A DNA stretch of 53,035 bases from Nitrosarchaeum sp. (GCA_023265135.1 JAHFUM010000004.1:1-53035), one strand, 5' to 3'; counted from the first letter of the stretch, positions 44,244 through 52,645 are shown. Notes: a model not told the origin generated them from the sequence alone. Made by a program: numbers and translations.

Positions 44244-44702
44244 ATGGGCAGATTCAAATACGCATTTCAAAATTTTGATGCAACAAAGCATGTTCGTTCT
44301 TCATTAAGAGAAAAAGATATTTCGCATAAACATGCTCGTGAGGTAGCTGTTGCAATTAAAGGACTTTCAATTGAAAGAGCACGGGATTACTTGCAAGCAG
44401 TAGTCAATAAAGAAAGAGCAATTGCATTTAGAAGATTCAATAATCAAGTAGGGCACAGATCAGATCCTGGAATGATGTCAGGACGTTATCCTCAAAAAAC
44501 AGTTAAGGAGTTCATCAAGGTACTAGACAACTTGGAATCAAATGCAGAATACAAAGGAATGGATTTAGATAGATTAAGAATTGTAAATGCTACTGTTCAT
44601 AAAGGTACTATTGTAAAAAGATTCATTCCAAGGGCAATGGGAAGAGCTACTCCAAAAAATAATGTATTGACACATGTAGAATTGGTGGCACAGGAGATAT
44701 AA
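44244..44702 (+). CDS. rpl22: Ribosomal protein uL22
   Basis: 152 residues from the ATG at 44244 ([20 protein letters not shown]), matching archaeal N-termini. A GTG at 44235, overlapping the uS19 stop, would add three residues. The hairpin loop at the C-terminal part ([21 protein letters not shown]) lines the exit tunnel. Residues such as [17 protein letters not shown] are family-specific. Confidence 0.95.
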   Translation: MGRFKYAFQNFDATKHVRSSLREKDISHKHAREVAVAIKGLSIERARDYLQAVVNKERAIAFRRFNNQVGHRSDPGMMSGRYPQKTVKEFIKVLDNLESNAEYKGMDLDRLRIVNATVHKGTIVKRFIPRAMGRATPKNNVLTHVELVAQEI

Positions 44703-44703
44703 C

Positions 44704-45459
44704 ATGTCAGCAGTAAAAAACGTAATCAAAGACAACTACAACATGATGCTTCTCAAAGATTATTTGAGAATTGCAATTAAAGATGCAGGATTTTCACATG
44801 CAGAAATTTCAAAAACACCTATGGGAACAAGAGTTGCGCTCCATGTTACACGACCAGGGATAGTTATTGGAAGAAAAGGTTCTGGGATTAGAGAACTGAC
44901 AGAAAAACTTGCAACAGATTTCAAATTAAAGAATCCACAGATATCAGTAGTGGAAATTGAAAAACCAGAACTTTCACCAAGTGTAATGTGCAATAGAATG
45001 GCTGCACACTTGGAACGTGGCACAGCATTTAGAAGAGCTACTATGTGGACATTAAAGCAAATTATGGAAAATGGTGCAATGGGTGTTCAGATAACAATTT
45101 CAGGAAAATTACGAGGAGACCGTTCTGCATTTGAAAAACACACTGCTGGAATTTTACCAAGAGCAGGGCATCATGCAGAAGTAATTGTGGATGAGGATAT
45201 TGCACATGTAAAAACTGCGATGGGTCTAATTGGAATCAGAATAAGAATTGCAAGAAACGAGAAATACATTCCAGAATTTGAATTAAGAACTCAAAAACCA
45301 AAGAAAGCAAAACAAGTCAAAGATGCAGATACTGGAAAGATGAGAGATGAAACAGAAATAGAACGTAAAGCAAGAACCGAGTCTGAACAAATTGCAATCG
45401 AGGAAGAGAAAATGAAAGAGCTTGAAACTCTAGAAGAAGAGGAGGCAAAGTTACTATAA
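44704..45459 (+). CDS. rps3: Ribosomal protein uS3
   Basis: 251 residues. A KH type 2 domain holds [15 protein letters not shown] at about 54-68, and the C-terminal S3 domain runs from about 95 to 195 ([19 protein letters not shown]). The last 50 residues are an acidic/charged extension rich in Glu. The L29 start overlaps its stop (TAATG). Confidence 0.97.
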   Translation: MSAVKNVIKDNYNMMLLKDYLRIAIKDAGFSHAEISKTPMGTRVALHVTRPGIVIGRKGSGIRELTEKLATDFKLKNPQISVVEIEKPELSPSVMCNRMAAHLERGTAFRRATMWTLKQIMENGAMGVQITISGKLRGDRSAFEKHTAGILPRAGHHAEVIVDEDIAHVKTAMGLIGIRIRIARNEKYIPEFELRTQKPKKAKQVKDADTGKMRDETEIERKARTESEQIAIEEEKMKELETLEEEEAKLL

Positions 45460-45662
45460 TGACCCGATTAAGTATGAAAACAATAAGAGAATTAAATGAG
45501 AAAGACCTCAAAAGTAAGATTCAGGAAACACGAAGTGAACTTGCAAAATTAAGAGTAGATGGTTCAAAAGGCACACTAAGAAAAGAGAGTGGAAAGCTAA
45601 AACCACTCAGACACGACATTGCCAGAATGATGACTAGATTAAATGAGATGAAAACAAAATGA
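45459..45662 (+). CDS. rpl29: Ribosomal protein uL29
   Basis: 67 residues, two-helix coiled-coil ribosomal protein: LNEKDLKSKIQETRSELAKL, then LRHDIARMMTRLNEM. Start overlaps the uS3 stop by 1 base; the stop overlaps the next ATG by 4 bases. Confidence 0.95.
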   Translation: MTRLSMKTIRELNEKDLKSKIQETRSELAKLRVDGSKGTLRKESGKLKPLRHDIARMMTRLNEMKTK

Positions 45663-45931
45663 TTACAGCAGAGAACATTACATCACATGAATTAATTGGA
45701 TTACGCACAGAGATTGTTGAGTCATCAAATTCACAAATCATAGGATTAAATGGAACCATAATAGATGAAACAAAATCAATGATTACAATCGATACTGCAA
45801 ATGGAACTAAAATGATTGCAAAATTAAACAACAGTTGGAAGTTTTCAATTGATAACAAAGACATTACTGTAAACGGTTCAAAAATTGCAAAAAGACCATT
45901 TGATAGAATAGGAGGAAAAACATGGCGTTAA
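45659..45931 (+). CDS. rnp1: Ribonuclease P protein component 1 (Rpp29/Pop4)
   Basis: 90 residues, Sm-like barrel. Rpp29 is part of the archaeal RNase P complex that trims tRNA 5' ends. Matching features are the HELIGLRTEIVES start, GLNGTIIDETKSMITID and the final RPFDRIGGKTWR. It lies between uL29 and uS17, the standard archaeal order, and overlaps uS17 by 10 bases. Confidence 0.93.
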   Translation: MITAENITSHELIGLRTEIVESSNSQIIGLNGTIIDETKSMITIDTANGTKMIAKLNNSWKFSIDNKDITVNGSKIAKRPFDRIGGKTWR

Positions 45932-46245
45932 ATATTGGATTGAAAGTAAAAGCGCCAAGTAGAGAGTGTACAGATACACATTGTCCATTTCATGGTAAAT
46001 TATCAGTGAGAGGAAAATTATTTGATGGTAAAGTTACAAGCAATAAAGCTAAACAAACAATTACACTACAAAAAGAATCACCAATATACTATATGAAATT
46101 CAAAAGATATGCAAGAAGCAAAAACACAATTCATGCTCATGTACCTGAATGTATGGACGTTGAAACTGGTGATCATGTGTTAACTGCAGAATGTAGACCA
46201 ATATCAAAATCAGTATCATATGTTGTTGTGGAGGTCAAAGCATAA
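45922..46245 (+). CDS. rps17: Ribosomal protein uS17
   Basis: 107 residues, archaeal S17p with OB fold. CTDTHCPFHGKLSVRGK near residue 16 is the archaeal/eukaryal N-terminal cysteine-containing extension. MKFKRYARSKNTIHAHVPECM is the conserved core. Overlaps rnp1 at the start and uL14 at the stop. Confidence 0.96.
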   Translation: MALNIGLKVKAPSRECTDTHCPFHGKLSVRGKLFDGKVTSNKAKQTITLQKESPIYYMKFKRYARSKNTIHAHVPECMDVETGDHVLTAECRPISKSVSYVVVEVKA

Positions 46246-46667
46246 TGGCAAAACAAGCAGGAAAAGGAGTAGCAGAATTCCGTCCATATGTAACAAGAGC
46301 AATTCCTATTGGTGCACGAGTAGTTTGTGCAGATAATACAGGTGCAAAGATTTTAGAAATAGTAATGGTTCAAAGACACAAAACTAGACATGCACAATTA
46401 GCAGCTGCTGCAGTCGGAGATTTTTGCAATGTTGTAGTAAAAAAAGGTCCAGCTGAATTAAGAAAACAAGTGTATGGCGCAGTAATAATTAGACAAAAAT
46501 ACGCAGTTCGCAGATTAAACGGAGTAAGAGTGTGTTTTGAAGATAATGCAGCAGTTTTGATAACTCCAGAAGGTGAAGTCAAAGGTACTGATATTAAAGG
46601 ACCAGTGGCAGCAGAAGCTTCAGAAAAATGGCCTAGGGTAGCTAACCTGGCATCAATGGTGGTATAA
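46245..46667 (+). CDS. rpl14: Ribosomal protein uL14
   Basis: 140 residues. [20 protein letters not shown] at about 23-42 and [31 protein letters not shown] are typical. It sits at the subunit interface and recruits aIF6 and other GTPase-linked factors. ATG overlaps the uS17 stop. Confidence 0.97.
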   Translation: MAKQAGKGVAEFRPYVTRAIPIGARVVCADNTGAKILEIVMVQRHKTRHAQLAAAAVGDFCNVVVKKGPAELRKQVYGAVIIRQKYAVRRLNGVRVCFEDNAAVLITPEGEVKGTDIKGPVAAEASEKWPRVANLASMVV

Positions 46668-46668
46668 A

Positions 46669-47172
46669 ATGAAACCGACAAAATCACGTAATAATTTAAT
46701 TTATCAAGCAACGTTCCATACAAGAAGTAAACAATTAGGTAGTCAATTATCAGATGAACTTCGCAAAAAATATGGTAAAAAAAGTGTGAGAGTAGTAGAA
46801 GGAGACAGCATAAAAATTGTAAGAGGTGAATTTAAAGGAGTGGACGGTAAAGTATCAAAAATATTTACAAAGAAAAGTAGTGTATCTGTTGAAGGTGTAA
46901 AAAAAGAAAAGACGAAGGGAGACAAATTTGATGTGTACATTCACACCTCAAATCTTCTAGTTACAGGATTAAATACAGACGACAAGTGGAGAATTGCAAA
47001 ATTAGAAGGTAAAAATCCAAATGAAAAACCAAAAACAGTTATAGAAAAAACACCGGCTAAAGAGGATACAATCAAAACCATCGTTAAAGAAACGCCAAGT
47101 AAGGAAACAAAAACAACTGTAAGCAAAGAAACAAAAGTAGAAAAGACTCAAAAAAAGGAAGTTGAAAAATAA
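46669..47172 (+). CDS. rpl24: Ribosomal protein uL24 with long Lys/Glu/Thr-rich C-terminal extension
   Basis: 167 residues. The KOW domain spans about 1-115 ([20 protein letters not shown], then GKVSKI...[26 protein letters not shown]), the normal archaeal length. The last 50 residues ([20 protein letters not shown] onward) are a low-complexity Lys/Glu/Thr tail, probably disordered and solvent-exposed. The tail exceeds most archaeal L24p. The eS4 ATG overlaps the stop by 1 base. Confidence 0.94.
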   Translation: MKPTKSRNNLIYQATFHTRSKQLGSQLSDELRKKYGKKSVRVVEGDSIKIVRGEFKGVDGKVSKIFTKKSSVSVEGVKKEKTKGDKFDVYIHTSNLLVTGLNTDDKWRIAKLEGKNPNEKPKTVIEKTPAKEDTIKTIVKETPSKETKTTVSKETKVEKTQKKEVEK

Positions 47173-47888
47173 TGGTAAGCATATCTGGAAGTAAAAAACT
47201 CAAAAGACAAATGGCCCCTCAATTTTGGGGAATAGGAAGAAAAGAGAAAAGATTTGTAATTACAGTTAGGCCAGGTCCACATAAAAAAGAGTATTCTGTG
47301 CCAACAGCTGTATTTCTCAGAGATGTATTAAAAATTGTAACTACATTAAGAGAAGCAAAAGCTGCAATATATACAGGTAAAGTCAAAATCGATGGGGTTG
47401 TTAGAAAATCACTTCATCATGCAATTGGATTAATGGATGTTGTAGAATTAGAAAATGTTCCAGAGATATATCGTCTAGTTCCAATGGAAGGAAAATTACT
47501 AAAACCATTATTAATTAAAGAATCAGAAAAAGCAAAAAAACTAGTCAGAGTTACAAGTAAAACAACTATCAATAAAGGTAAAACACAAATAGGATTTCAT
47601 GATGGTCGTTCAACAATTTCAGATATTAAGGTAAATGTTGGGGATACATGTTTAATTCAAATTCCGGATCAAAAAATTCTTGAAGTAATAAAATTAGAGA
47701 AAGATGCTCAAGTTTTAGTAACTCGTGGAATTAACGCAGGACAAATTGGTAAAATAGAATCAATGGAAGAAGGAACTTTTATTCTACCTAGACGTGCAGT
47801 GTTGATTTTAGGAGAGAGAGAAATTGAAATTCCAACTGACATCATTATGGCAATAGGAAAAAAGGAACCTGTAATTCAAATAAAGTGA
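47172..47888 (+). CDS. rps4e: Ribosomal protein eS4
   Basis: 238 residues. N-terminal GSKKLKRQMAPQFWGIGRKEK, an S4 RNA-binding domain (about 40-100), the central eS4 domain and a KOW motif (about 170-205, INAGQIGKIESMEEG) are in order. It is specific to archaea and eukaryotes. Confidence 0.96.
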   Translation: MVSISGSKKLKRQMAPQFWGIGRKEKRFVITVRPGPHKKEYSVPTAVFLRDVLKIVTTLREAKAAIYTGKVKIDGVVRKSLHHAIGLMDVVELENVPEIYRLVPMEGKLLKPLLIKESEKAKKLVRVTSKTTINKGKTQIGFHDGRSTISDIKVNVGDTCLIQIPDQKILEVIKLEKDAQVLVTRGINAGQIGKIESMEEGTFILPRRAVLILGEREIEIPTDIIMAIGKKEPVIQIK

Positions 47889-47892
47889 TCAT

Positions 47893-48414
47893 ATGTCCCA
47901 AATAACAGAATCCCCAATGAAGAAAATATCTTTAGAGAAAGTGGTCCTAAATATGGGACTAGGAAAATCTGGAGATGTAATACAAGTAGCAAAAAAAGCA
48001 CTAGATCACATTTCAGGTAAGAAATCATGTTCCCGTGATGCAAAAGAAACACAAAGAGAGTGGGGTGTAAGACAAGGTGAACCAATAGGAGTTGCAGTTA
48101 CAGTAAGAGGAAAAGATGCACGAGAACTATTGAAAAGATTACTTGACTCAAAAGGAAATCAGATAAATGGAAAATCTTTTGATAATTTTGGAAATTTTTC
48201 ATTTGGAATCAAAGAGCACATAGATATTCCTGGTGTGAAATATGACCCACAAGTAGGAATCTTGGGTCTTGGAATTTCAGTAACCTTAACTAGACCGGGA
48301 TATGGAATTAGAAAAAGAAGTAAACACAAAGCAAGTGTAGGAAAAACACACACAATAAAAAATCAAGAAGCAAAAGATTATCTAGTTAAGGAGTTTGGAG
48401 TGACGATAGTATAA
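47893..48414 (+). CDS. rpl5: Ribosomal protein uL5
   Basis: 173 residues. LEKVVLNMGLGKSGD at about 13-27, FDNFGNFSFGIKEHIDIPGVKYDP near 96 and the C-terminal GYGIRKRSKHKASVGKTH part match archaeal L5p, which binds 5S rRNA. Its TAA shares a base with the uS14 ATG. Confidence 0.96.
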   Translation: MSQITESPMKKISLEKVVLNMGLGKSGDVIQVAKKALDHISGKKSCSRDAKETQREWGVRQGEPIGVAVTVRGKDARELLKRLLDSKGNQINGKSFDNFGNFSFGIKEHIDIPGVKYDPQVGILGLGISVTLTRPGYGIRKRSKHKASVGKTHTIKNQEAKDYLVKEFGVTIV

Positions 48415-48593
48415 TGGCAAAAGATAGATCATACGAAGCAACTGGAAGAAAGAAACATGACTTTGGGAGAGGTTCAAAATGGTGTAAACGATGTGGAGAC
48501 TATACAGCTGTAATTCAAAAGTATGATCTCATGATTTGCAGACGATGTTTCAGAGAAGTAGCAACATCTTTAGGCTTTAGGAAGAACATGTGA
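48414..48593 (+). CDS. rps14: Ribosomal protein uS14, zinc-binding type
   Basis: 59 residues, missed by length cut-offs but clear. It reads MAKDRSYEATGRKKHDFG, then KWCKRCGDYTAV and MICRRCFREVATSLGFRKNM. The two CxxC pairs bind zinc, as in archaeal S14p. Position between uL5 and uS8 is standard. The stop TGA overlaps a GTG candidate start of uS8. Confidence 0.97.
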   Translation: MAKDRSYEATGRKKHDFGRGSKWCKRCGDYTAVIQKYDLMICRRCFREVATSLGFRKNM

Positions 48594-48598
48594 TTAGT

Positions 48599-48991
48599 AT
48601 GCCAGCACAAAACGTTTTAGCAAATCTATTTGTCACATTATACAATAATGAAGCTAGAAGAAAGAGTGAATGCATCATTCTGCCAACTTCAAAATTAGGC
48701 ATTGAAGTTCTAAAAACACTTCAAAAAGACGGATACATTGGAGAGTTTGAACATATAGATGATAAAAGAGGCGGCAAATTCAAAATAAAACTTTTGGCCA
48801 AAATCACAAAGTGTGGTGCAATTTCACCAAGATTTAAAGTAAAAAATGAAGAGTACAATGATTGGGAGCAGCAATATCTGCCAGCATACAACAGAGGAAT
48901 GTTACTAGTAACAACAAACCAAGGTGTTATGTCTCATCATGAAGCTGTTAATAGAGGATTAGGAGGGTTCTTGATAGGATATGTCTACTGA
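48599..48991 (+). CDS. rps8: Ribosomal protein uS8
   Basis: 130 residues from the ATG at 48599 (MPAQNVLANLFVTLYNNEAR), the usual archaeal start; a GTG at 48590 overlapping the uS14 stop would add three residues. The C-terminal MLLVTTNQGVMSHHEAVNRG, then GGFLIGYVY is the family signature. It overlaps uL6 by 11 bases. Confidence 0.95.
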   Translation: MPAQNVLANLFVTLYNNEARRKSECIILPTSKLGIEVLKTLQKDGYIGEFEHIDDKRGGKFKIKLLAKITKCGAISPRFKVKNEEYNDWEQQYLPAYNRGMLLVTTNQGVMSHHEAVNRGLGGFLIGYVY

Positions 48992-49538
48992 GCAAATTGA
49001 AAAATTCCAAGAGATAGTTGAAATTCCTAAAGGAGTGACTGTCACGTTAAAGAAACGTATGTTACATTTTCAAGGCCCATTAGGAAAAACATACAAAAAT
49101 TTCAGACACATACCAGTTAACATCGAAATAAAAGATGGGAGTATTATTCTCAAATCACAAGGATATAGAAAAAGAGATTACTCAATATTGCATACTGCAA
49201 GATCAATTATCAGAAATATTTGTGAGGGATTAATTACAGGCTACACAATTAAAATGAAAATTGTATTTGCACATTTTCCAATTACTGTAAAGGTTCAAGA
49301 TAAAACTATCTTGATTGAAAATTTCCAAGGTGAAAGATCAGCAAGAGTTACAAGAATTATTGGAAATACAAAAGTAGTTCCAAAAGGAGAAGATGTTATT
49401 TTAACAGGAGAGGTTTGGAACGACATCACACAAACTGCAGCAAACATAGAACTACGCAGTAAAGTAAAAGATAAAGATCATAGAGTTTTCTTAGACGGGG
49501 TTTATTCCTATGAAAAGAAAAAAGGAATAACTAAATAG
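48981..49538 (+). CDS. rpl6: Ribosomal protein uL6
   Basis: 185 residues, with two homologous halves (about 8-85 and 90-175) and IPKGVTVTLKKRMLHFQGPLG at 14-34. It lies near the factor-binding stalk. The last ribosomal gene of this string: L32e, L19e, L18, S5, L30 and L15, usual next genes in archaeal spc clusters, do not follow. Confidence 0.96.
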   Translation: MSTEQIEKFQEIVEIPKGVTVTLKKRMLHFQGPLGKTYKNFRHIPVNIEIKDGSIILKSQGYRKRDYSILHTARSIIRNICEGLITGYTIKMKIVFAHFPITVKVQDKTILIENFQGERSARVTRIIGNTKVVPKGEDVILTGEVWNDITQTAANIELRSKVKDKDHRVFLDGVYSYEKKKGITK

Positions 49539-49564
49539 TATTTTTAAATTTTTGACTGTCTCTT

Positions 49565-49852
49565 ATGACGCTTGATCCTGAATTTTCAAAACAAACATCA
49601 TCACTCATTGAACAAACACTGGAATTATACAAGAGTGCAGGTGCTTCACCAAGAGTAGGCCAATTATGGGATTGTCAAAATGTTGGCGATTTTCTTTGCG
49701 GTTTTTTTGTAGGTGAGATGGTAGGCTCTGCCTTGAGTGCATTCCAAATTGTTCACAAACGTGAACCAACTGCAGAAGAGCATATGGAAATTATAGAATT
49801 GGTAGAAAGGTATTCCAAAGAAATTAAAGAGTTTTTTGCAAAATTCAACTAA
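49565..49852 (+). CDS. Conserved hypothetical helical protein
   Basis: 95 residues. Several helices are predicted (SLIEQTLELYKSAG, the Gly/Phe-rich NVGDFLCGFFVGEMVGSALS and a charged IIELVERYSKEIKEFFAK end). The Gly-rich middle is moderately hydrophobic but short for a membrane span. Not recognised. It begins 26 bases after uL6 with TATA-like TATTTTTAAA between, so probably has its own promoter. Confidence 0.65.
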   Translation: MTLDPEFSKQTSSLIEQTLELYKSAGASPRVGQLWDCQNVGDFLCGFFVGEMVGSALSAFQIVHKREPTAEEHMEIIELVERYSKEIKEFFAKFN

Positions 49853-49921
49853 TAGAATTCAAAGATTACCCAGAATCCTATGGGCGCAAGGATTAAATCG
49901 CTTTTACTAAGGTACAAACTT

Positions 49922-49997
49922 GTGCCTCCCTAGCTCAGCGTGGTAGAGCATCCGACTGTTAATCGGATGGTCATCAGTTCAAGTCTGATGGGAGGCG
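49922..49997 (+). tRNA. tRNA-Asn (anticodon GUU)
   Basis: All four arms can be drawn. Acceptor stem GCCTCCC (49922-49928) pairs with GGGAGGC (49990-49996), discriminator G49997. D arm GCTC/GAGC. Anticodon stem TCCGA/TCGGA encloses the loop CTGTTAA, anticodon GTT at 49956-49958. T arm ATCAG/CTGAT with loop TTCAAGT. No intron; the 3' CCA is not encoded (CCT follows). A TATA-like GATTAAATC at 49891-49899 is at the right distance upstream, and a T-run follows. Confidence 0.97.
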
Positions 49998-50068
49998 CCT
50001 TTTATTTCTAATCTCGAATTTTGAAACATTGGTTTTTAACACCATCAGATAATACACATTAATTTAAA

Positions 50069-50096
50069 ATATTTCTAAATTCGAATTTAGAAATAT
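50069..50096. promoter_or_regulatory. Perfect 28-bp palindrome, copy 1 (operator candidate)
   Basis: The half-site is ATATTTCTAAATTC, and its exact complement follows with no spacer, centred on TTCGAA. It overlaps the downstream edge of a TATA-like TTTAAAATA, so a bound protein would block initiation. The zinc-ribbon gene at 50185 is the nearest downstream gene. A near-identical copy lies at 50736-50763. Confidence 0.7.
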
Positions 50097-50184
50097 CGAT
50101 CGATTGAAACAATTTGGTTTACTCTATTAGACTGGATAGATCTAATAGATGATCGCATATTAACAATAATGCAGGAGGTTTACA

Positions 50185-50424
50185 TTGGTCAGAACTAGAA
50201 GGGCCAACAGATATTGTGTTGATTGTGGTTCAAGATTAGTCTATTACCCAAGATTATCTAATCCAAAAGCTCCAAACGAACATAGAGTACTAGTCTATGC
50301 GTGTCCGGATTGCACGAAAGACTTTGAAAAACCAAAGATGTTTTCAATTAGACGGAATCAGGTAGATGACCCACTTGAAACTGTGGAAATAGAGATAACT
50401 CAAAATCAGAAAAAAACCATTTAG
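50185..50424 (+). CDS. 79-residue zinc-ribbon protein
   Basis: It starts at a TTG with GGAGG 8 bases upstream. A basic N-terminus (VRTRRANR) leads into CVDCGSRLVYYPR and then YACPDCTKDFEKPK, a zinc ribbon with 28 residues between knuckles. The acidic tail has no motif. Nucleic-acid or protein binding is possible. It lies downstream of the first 28-bp palindrome and may be controlled by it. Confidence 0.7.
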   Translation: MVRTRRANRYCVDCGSRLVYYPRLSNPKAPNEHRVLVYACPDCTKDFEKPKMFSIRRNQVDDPLETVEIEITQNQKKTI

Positions 50425-50468
50425 AAAGTAATGAATTTAATGTACACATTAACCAATTAAAGATCAAA

Positions 50469-50693
50469 ATGGAACCTGTAAGACCCAGAAGCAATATGTG
50501 GTATCTTTTGCCAATATTTGCAGGATTGATTGGTGGATTCATAGCATATTGGATTTTAAGAAGTGATGATCCACCTAAAGCAAAAAAATGTTTGTATATA
50601 GGAATTGTGTCACTAATTGCTGGAATTATTATCAATATTTTGATGGGCACACAAATTCCAAATGTCACGCCTGGTATCAATGTAAATGTCTAA
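50469..50693 (+). CDS. Small two-span membrane protein
   Basis: 74 residues. Two hydrophobic helices (about 11-29 and 42-60) flank a charged loop RSDDPPKAKK, followed by a short polar tail (PNVTPGINVNV). The N-terminus MEPVRPRSNMWYL looks cytosolic. Not recognised. It follows the zinc-ribbon gene by 44 bases and may share its transcript. Confidence 0.6.
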   Translation: MEPVRPRSNMWYLLPIFAGLIGGFIAYWILRSDDPPKAKKCLYIGIVSLIAGIIINILMGTQIPNVTPGINVNV

Positions 50694-50735
50694 AACCAGT
50701 GCTCAAAACTCGTTGCAGACAGGTATAGATTAAGA

Positions 50736-50763
50736 TTATTTCTTTATTCGAATTTAGAAATAT
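50736..50763. promoter_or_regulatory. 28-bp palindrome, copy 2 (operator candidate)
   Basis: It matches copy 1 at 25 of 28 positions; the right half is identical, and the left half differs at three bases. Again centred on TTCGAA. A TATA-like TATAGATTA at 50724-50732 lies just before it, so the site falls between TATA box and expected start site, the same arrangement as copy 1. Confidence 0.65.
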
Positions 50764-50829
50764 TTGAAATTAACAACATGACTCATACACAAAATTTAGA
50801 ATCATATAGACCTAAAAAGAATACACTGC

Positions 50830-51279
50830 ATGATAAATTCCAAAATGCAAGACAATGTAGAAAGATGGCTAATACATGAGAGCCATTCATTTGAATCAAT
50901 TAAAACCCCTGAAAATAATTATCATCTTTTAGTAAAACATGCAGGTAAATATGGAATACCAATTGAAATATTTGAACCAAAATCACAGCCAGAAGTCATC
51001 GTAATAGGTGCCAAAGTAATAATGAAAAATAATCAAATTGCAAGATATTTGGGATTCAACGATGATGAAAAAGCTCAATTTGAGAAAAAAGTAGCTAATT
51101 TTTGTAATTCAATTCAAGCTATTAACAAAATGATCACTGAGGAAGGCAAGCAAAAGGTAGAGGTTTTTGTGGTATTAGACGATAAAGAAAACATCAGCCA
51201 ACAAACAGTTTTTGATGCAATTGACCTAGTCTCTGAAATGCATGAAAAAACTGCACGTTTTTTGATGAAAACTTTCTAA
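50830..51279 (+). CDS. DUF2299-like conserved archaeal protein (tentative)
   Basis: 149 residues. The pattern (VERWLIHESHSFESI at about 9-23, IPIEIFEPKSQPEVIVIGAK in the middle, a long helix, then KVEVFVVLDDKE and a C-terminal helix) recalls a small alpha/beta family like DUF2299 or chaperone-like folds, but I cannot confirm it. Start at 50830 or Met6 (50845). An overlapping 33-codon ATG frame from 50779 in another frame may be a leader. It lies just after palindrome copy 2. Confidence 0.6.
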   Translation: MINSKMQDNVERWLIHESHSFESIKTPENNYHLLVKHAGKYGIPIEIFEPKSQPEVIVIGAKVIMKNNQIARYLGFNDDEKAQFEKKVANFCNSIQAINKMITEEGKQKVEVFVVLDDKENISQQTVFDAIDLVSEMHEKTARFLMKTF

Positions 51280-51506
51280 AATTAGAGTATTTGTTGAGTC
51301 TATTGTGCAGTTTGATTGTCTTACACCTGGGTATTTCAAACAACATTCAAGATATTCAATCACAAATCCTCAATTGATGCTATAGCCAAATAATGTTTAA
51401 TATTAGATATCAGATAAAACGAGAGGTTTGGATATTGATCAGATGCAGTAAACCAGTCTATATTTTTACAAAATAATCAAAGAGGTAGTTTTTAGAAAAA
51501 TAGTCG

Positions 51507-51687
51507 TAAAAGCTAAACCCCCCATTAATTTTCCGGGAATCAGGCACAATGTCATATTATCAAAATCATTCATTTTTTGGGGGGGTTTAACACTTGTGCT
51601 TGTACAGGAAAGCCAATCGCGAAACCACCAAGATGTCCCAGCTAAAGATGCCAAAGAAATCATTCATACGAATAAAAGCTAAACCCC
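51507..51687 (+). repeat. 15-bp direct repeat pair
   Basis: TAAAAGCTAAACCCC occurs at 51507-51521 and again at 51673-51687, 166 bases apart. The pair brackets a decayed microprotein frame and one edge of a pseudogene. Between them an inverted C-run/G-run (51515-51526 with 51578-51590) could also pair. Confidence 0.7.
51549..51682 (+). pseudogene. Possible frameshifted zinc-ribbon microprotein remnant
   Basis: An ATG frame (MSYYQNHSFFGGV) stops right after a run of seven G. Removing one G opens FNTCACTGKPIAKPPRCPS, a CxC...CPxC-like pattern, which then needs a second shift at about 51643 to continue as KDAKEIIHTNKS and stop in the direct repeat. Two shifts suggest decay. The reconstruction is mine and could be chance. 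Confidence 0.3.
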
Positions 51688-52246
51688 GTCAAAAAATAAA
51701 AAAGAAAAAGTGATTTTATTAGTCCTACAGGTGCATCAGTTAAATCAACTGCAAGTCCAGCATTGCATCCTGATTCAGGATTTACAACAAATCCCACTGT
51801 ACCATCTATCTCTGATGTTGTAAATGGCATTTGTGCATTCTAACATTGATACTCATTTTGTCACCCTTGATTGAGATTCCACCTTGTGGATTTGGGAAAA
51901 ATGAATCAATGCATAAATCATGTCCATTTAGTCCAGTAGCTAATTGTGCAGCATGCATATGCCATGAATCTGGGTTTTGTGCAGAATTACGGAATGTTGG
52001 GTGAATAGTTGCCACAAGTACTTTAAGAGTATCTAGATCAGCTCATGCAAAACCCGCTACAGCATCTGGGTCTACAGATGTTTTTCGTGGAATATCTCCA
52101 CTAGCAGTTACAGTAAGCTTTGATATTGTGGCATCTTGTTGTTTTGCAGTTGTTGTTGTTACTACAGCCCATGATGGAGATGCTTTTACAAATGTAGTCA
52201 TAAAGATTACCGCAAACACTGTTGCTGTAATCAACGATATACTCAA
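51660..52246 (-). pseudogene. Exported protein pseudogene, one nonsense codon and one frameshift
   Basis: The frame starts with a signal segment (MSISLITATVFAVIFMTTFV) and runs to an in-frame TGA at 52043-52045, where TGG (Trp) would fit. The same frame goes on as ADLDTLKVLVATIHPTFRNS through NPQGGISIKGDKMSINV, then loses frame near 51839-51845. A minus-one shift restores NAQMPFTTSEIDGTVGFVVN, then CNAGLAVDLTDAPVGLIKS. Both lesions separate protein-like stretches. The last 20 codons are Phe-rich and may not be original. Family not named. Confidence 0.75.
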
Positions 52247-52411
52247 TATTGTCTTTGTTGTATTATTGGAGATGTGTAATAATGTATTTTATTTAATAAT
52301 TACTCATAAAAAAATAATACACAAGTTTTGATCGTAAAAAAGATAAAAACTAGCCAGAAAACAATGAAAATCCCCACAAAAATAGATCGCCATGTCACAC
52401 AAATTCTAGAA

Positions 52412-52507
52412 TTAATGACTAATAGAGAATGCAAATATCAGAGGAACTGTAATTATTCCAAAAATTGCTGCTATTTTGATAGTCTCTTTTTCTAATGATT
52501 TGTCTAC
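52412..52507 (-). pseudogene. Membrane-peptide frame without start codon
   Basis: Thirty-one codons read VDKSLEKETIKIAAIFGI, then ITVPLIFAFSISH, a convincing one-helix membrane peptide. No ATG, GTG or TTG precedes it after the in-frame TAA; GTA stands at the expected position. A TATA-like TTAAAAATAC on the minus strand lies about 25 bases farther upstream. Probably a decayed microprotein. Confidence 0.3.
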
Positions 52508-52617
52508 CCGTTATACCATACTTTGTAGGGTATTTTTAATTCATTATGAAGATTTTCAGAAAAATCATACTAATATTGATAATTTCTGGTAAATTTTTGC
52601 TCATTTTACGCTTGGAC

Positions 52618-52623
52618 TATATA
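52618..52623 (+). promoter_or_regulatory. TATA box of the right-edge gene
   Basis: TATATA is centred 26 bases before the ATG at 52646, predicting a leaderless transcript and supporting this start over the longer overlapping frame beginning at 52546. Confidence 0.6.
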
Positions 52624-52645
52624 CCAAATTTATCAAGTTCATCTT

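Noticed and set aside
51515-51590. C-run/G-run inverted pair as a structured RNA
   Set aside because: The loop is about 50 bases without further stems, and I could not match RNase P RNA, SRP RNA or another known RNA.
51466-51663. 65-codon minus-strand frame between the direct repeats
   Set aside because: Lies over the decayed zone, crosses the C/G run and has no family resemblance; could equally be chance.
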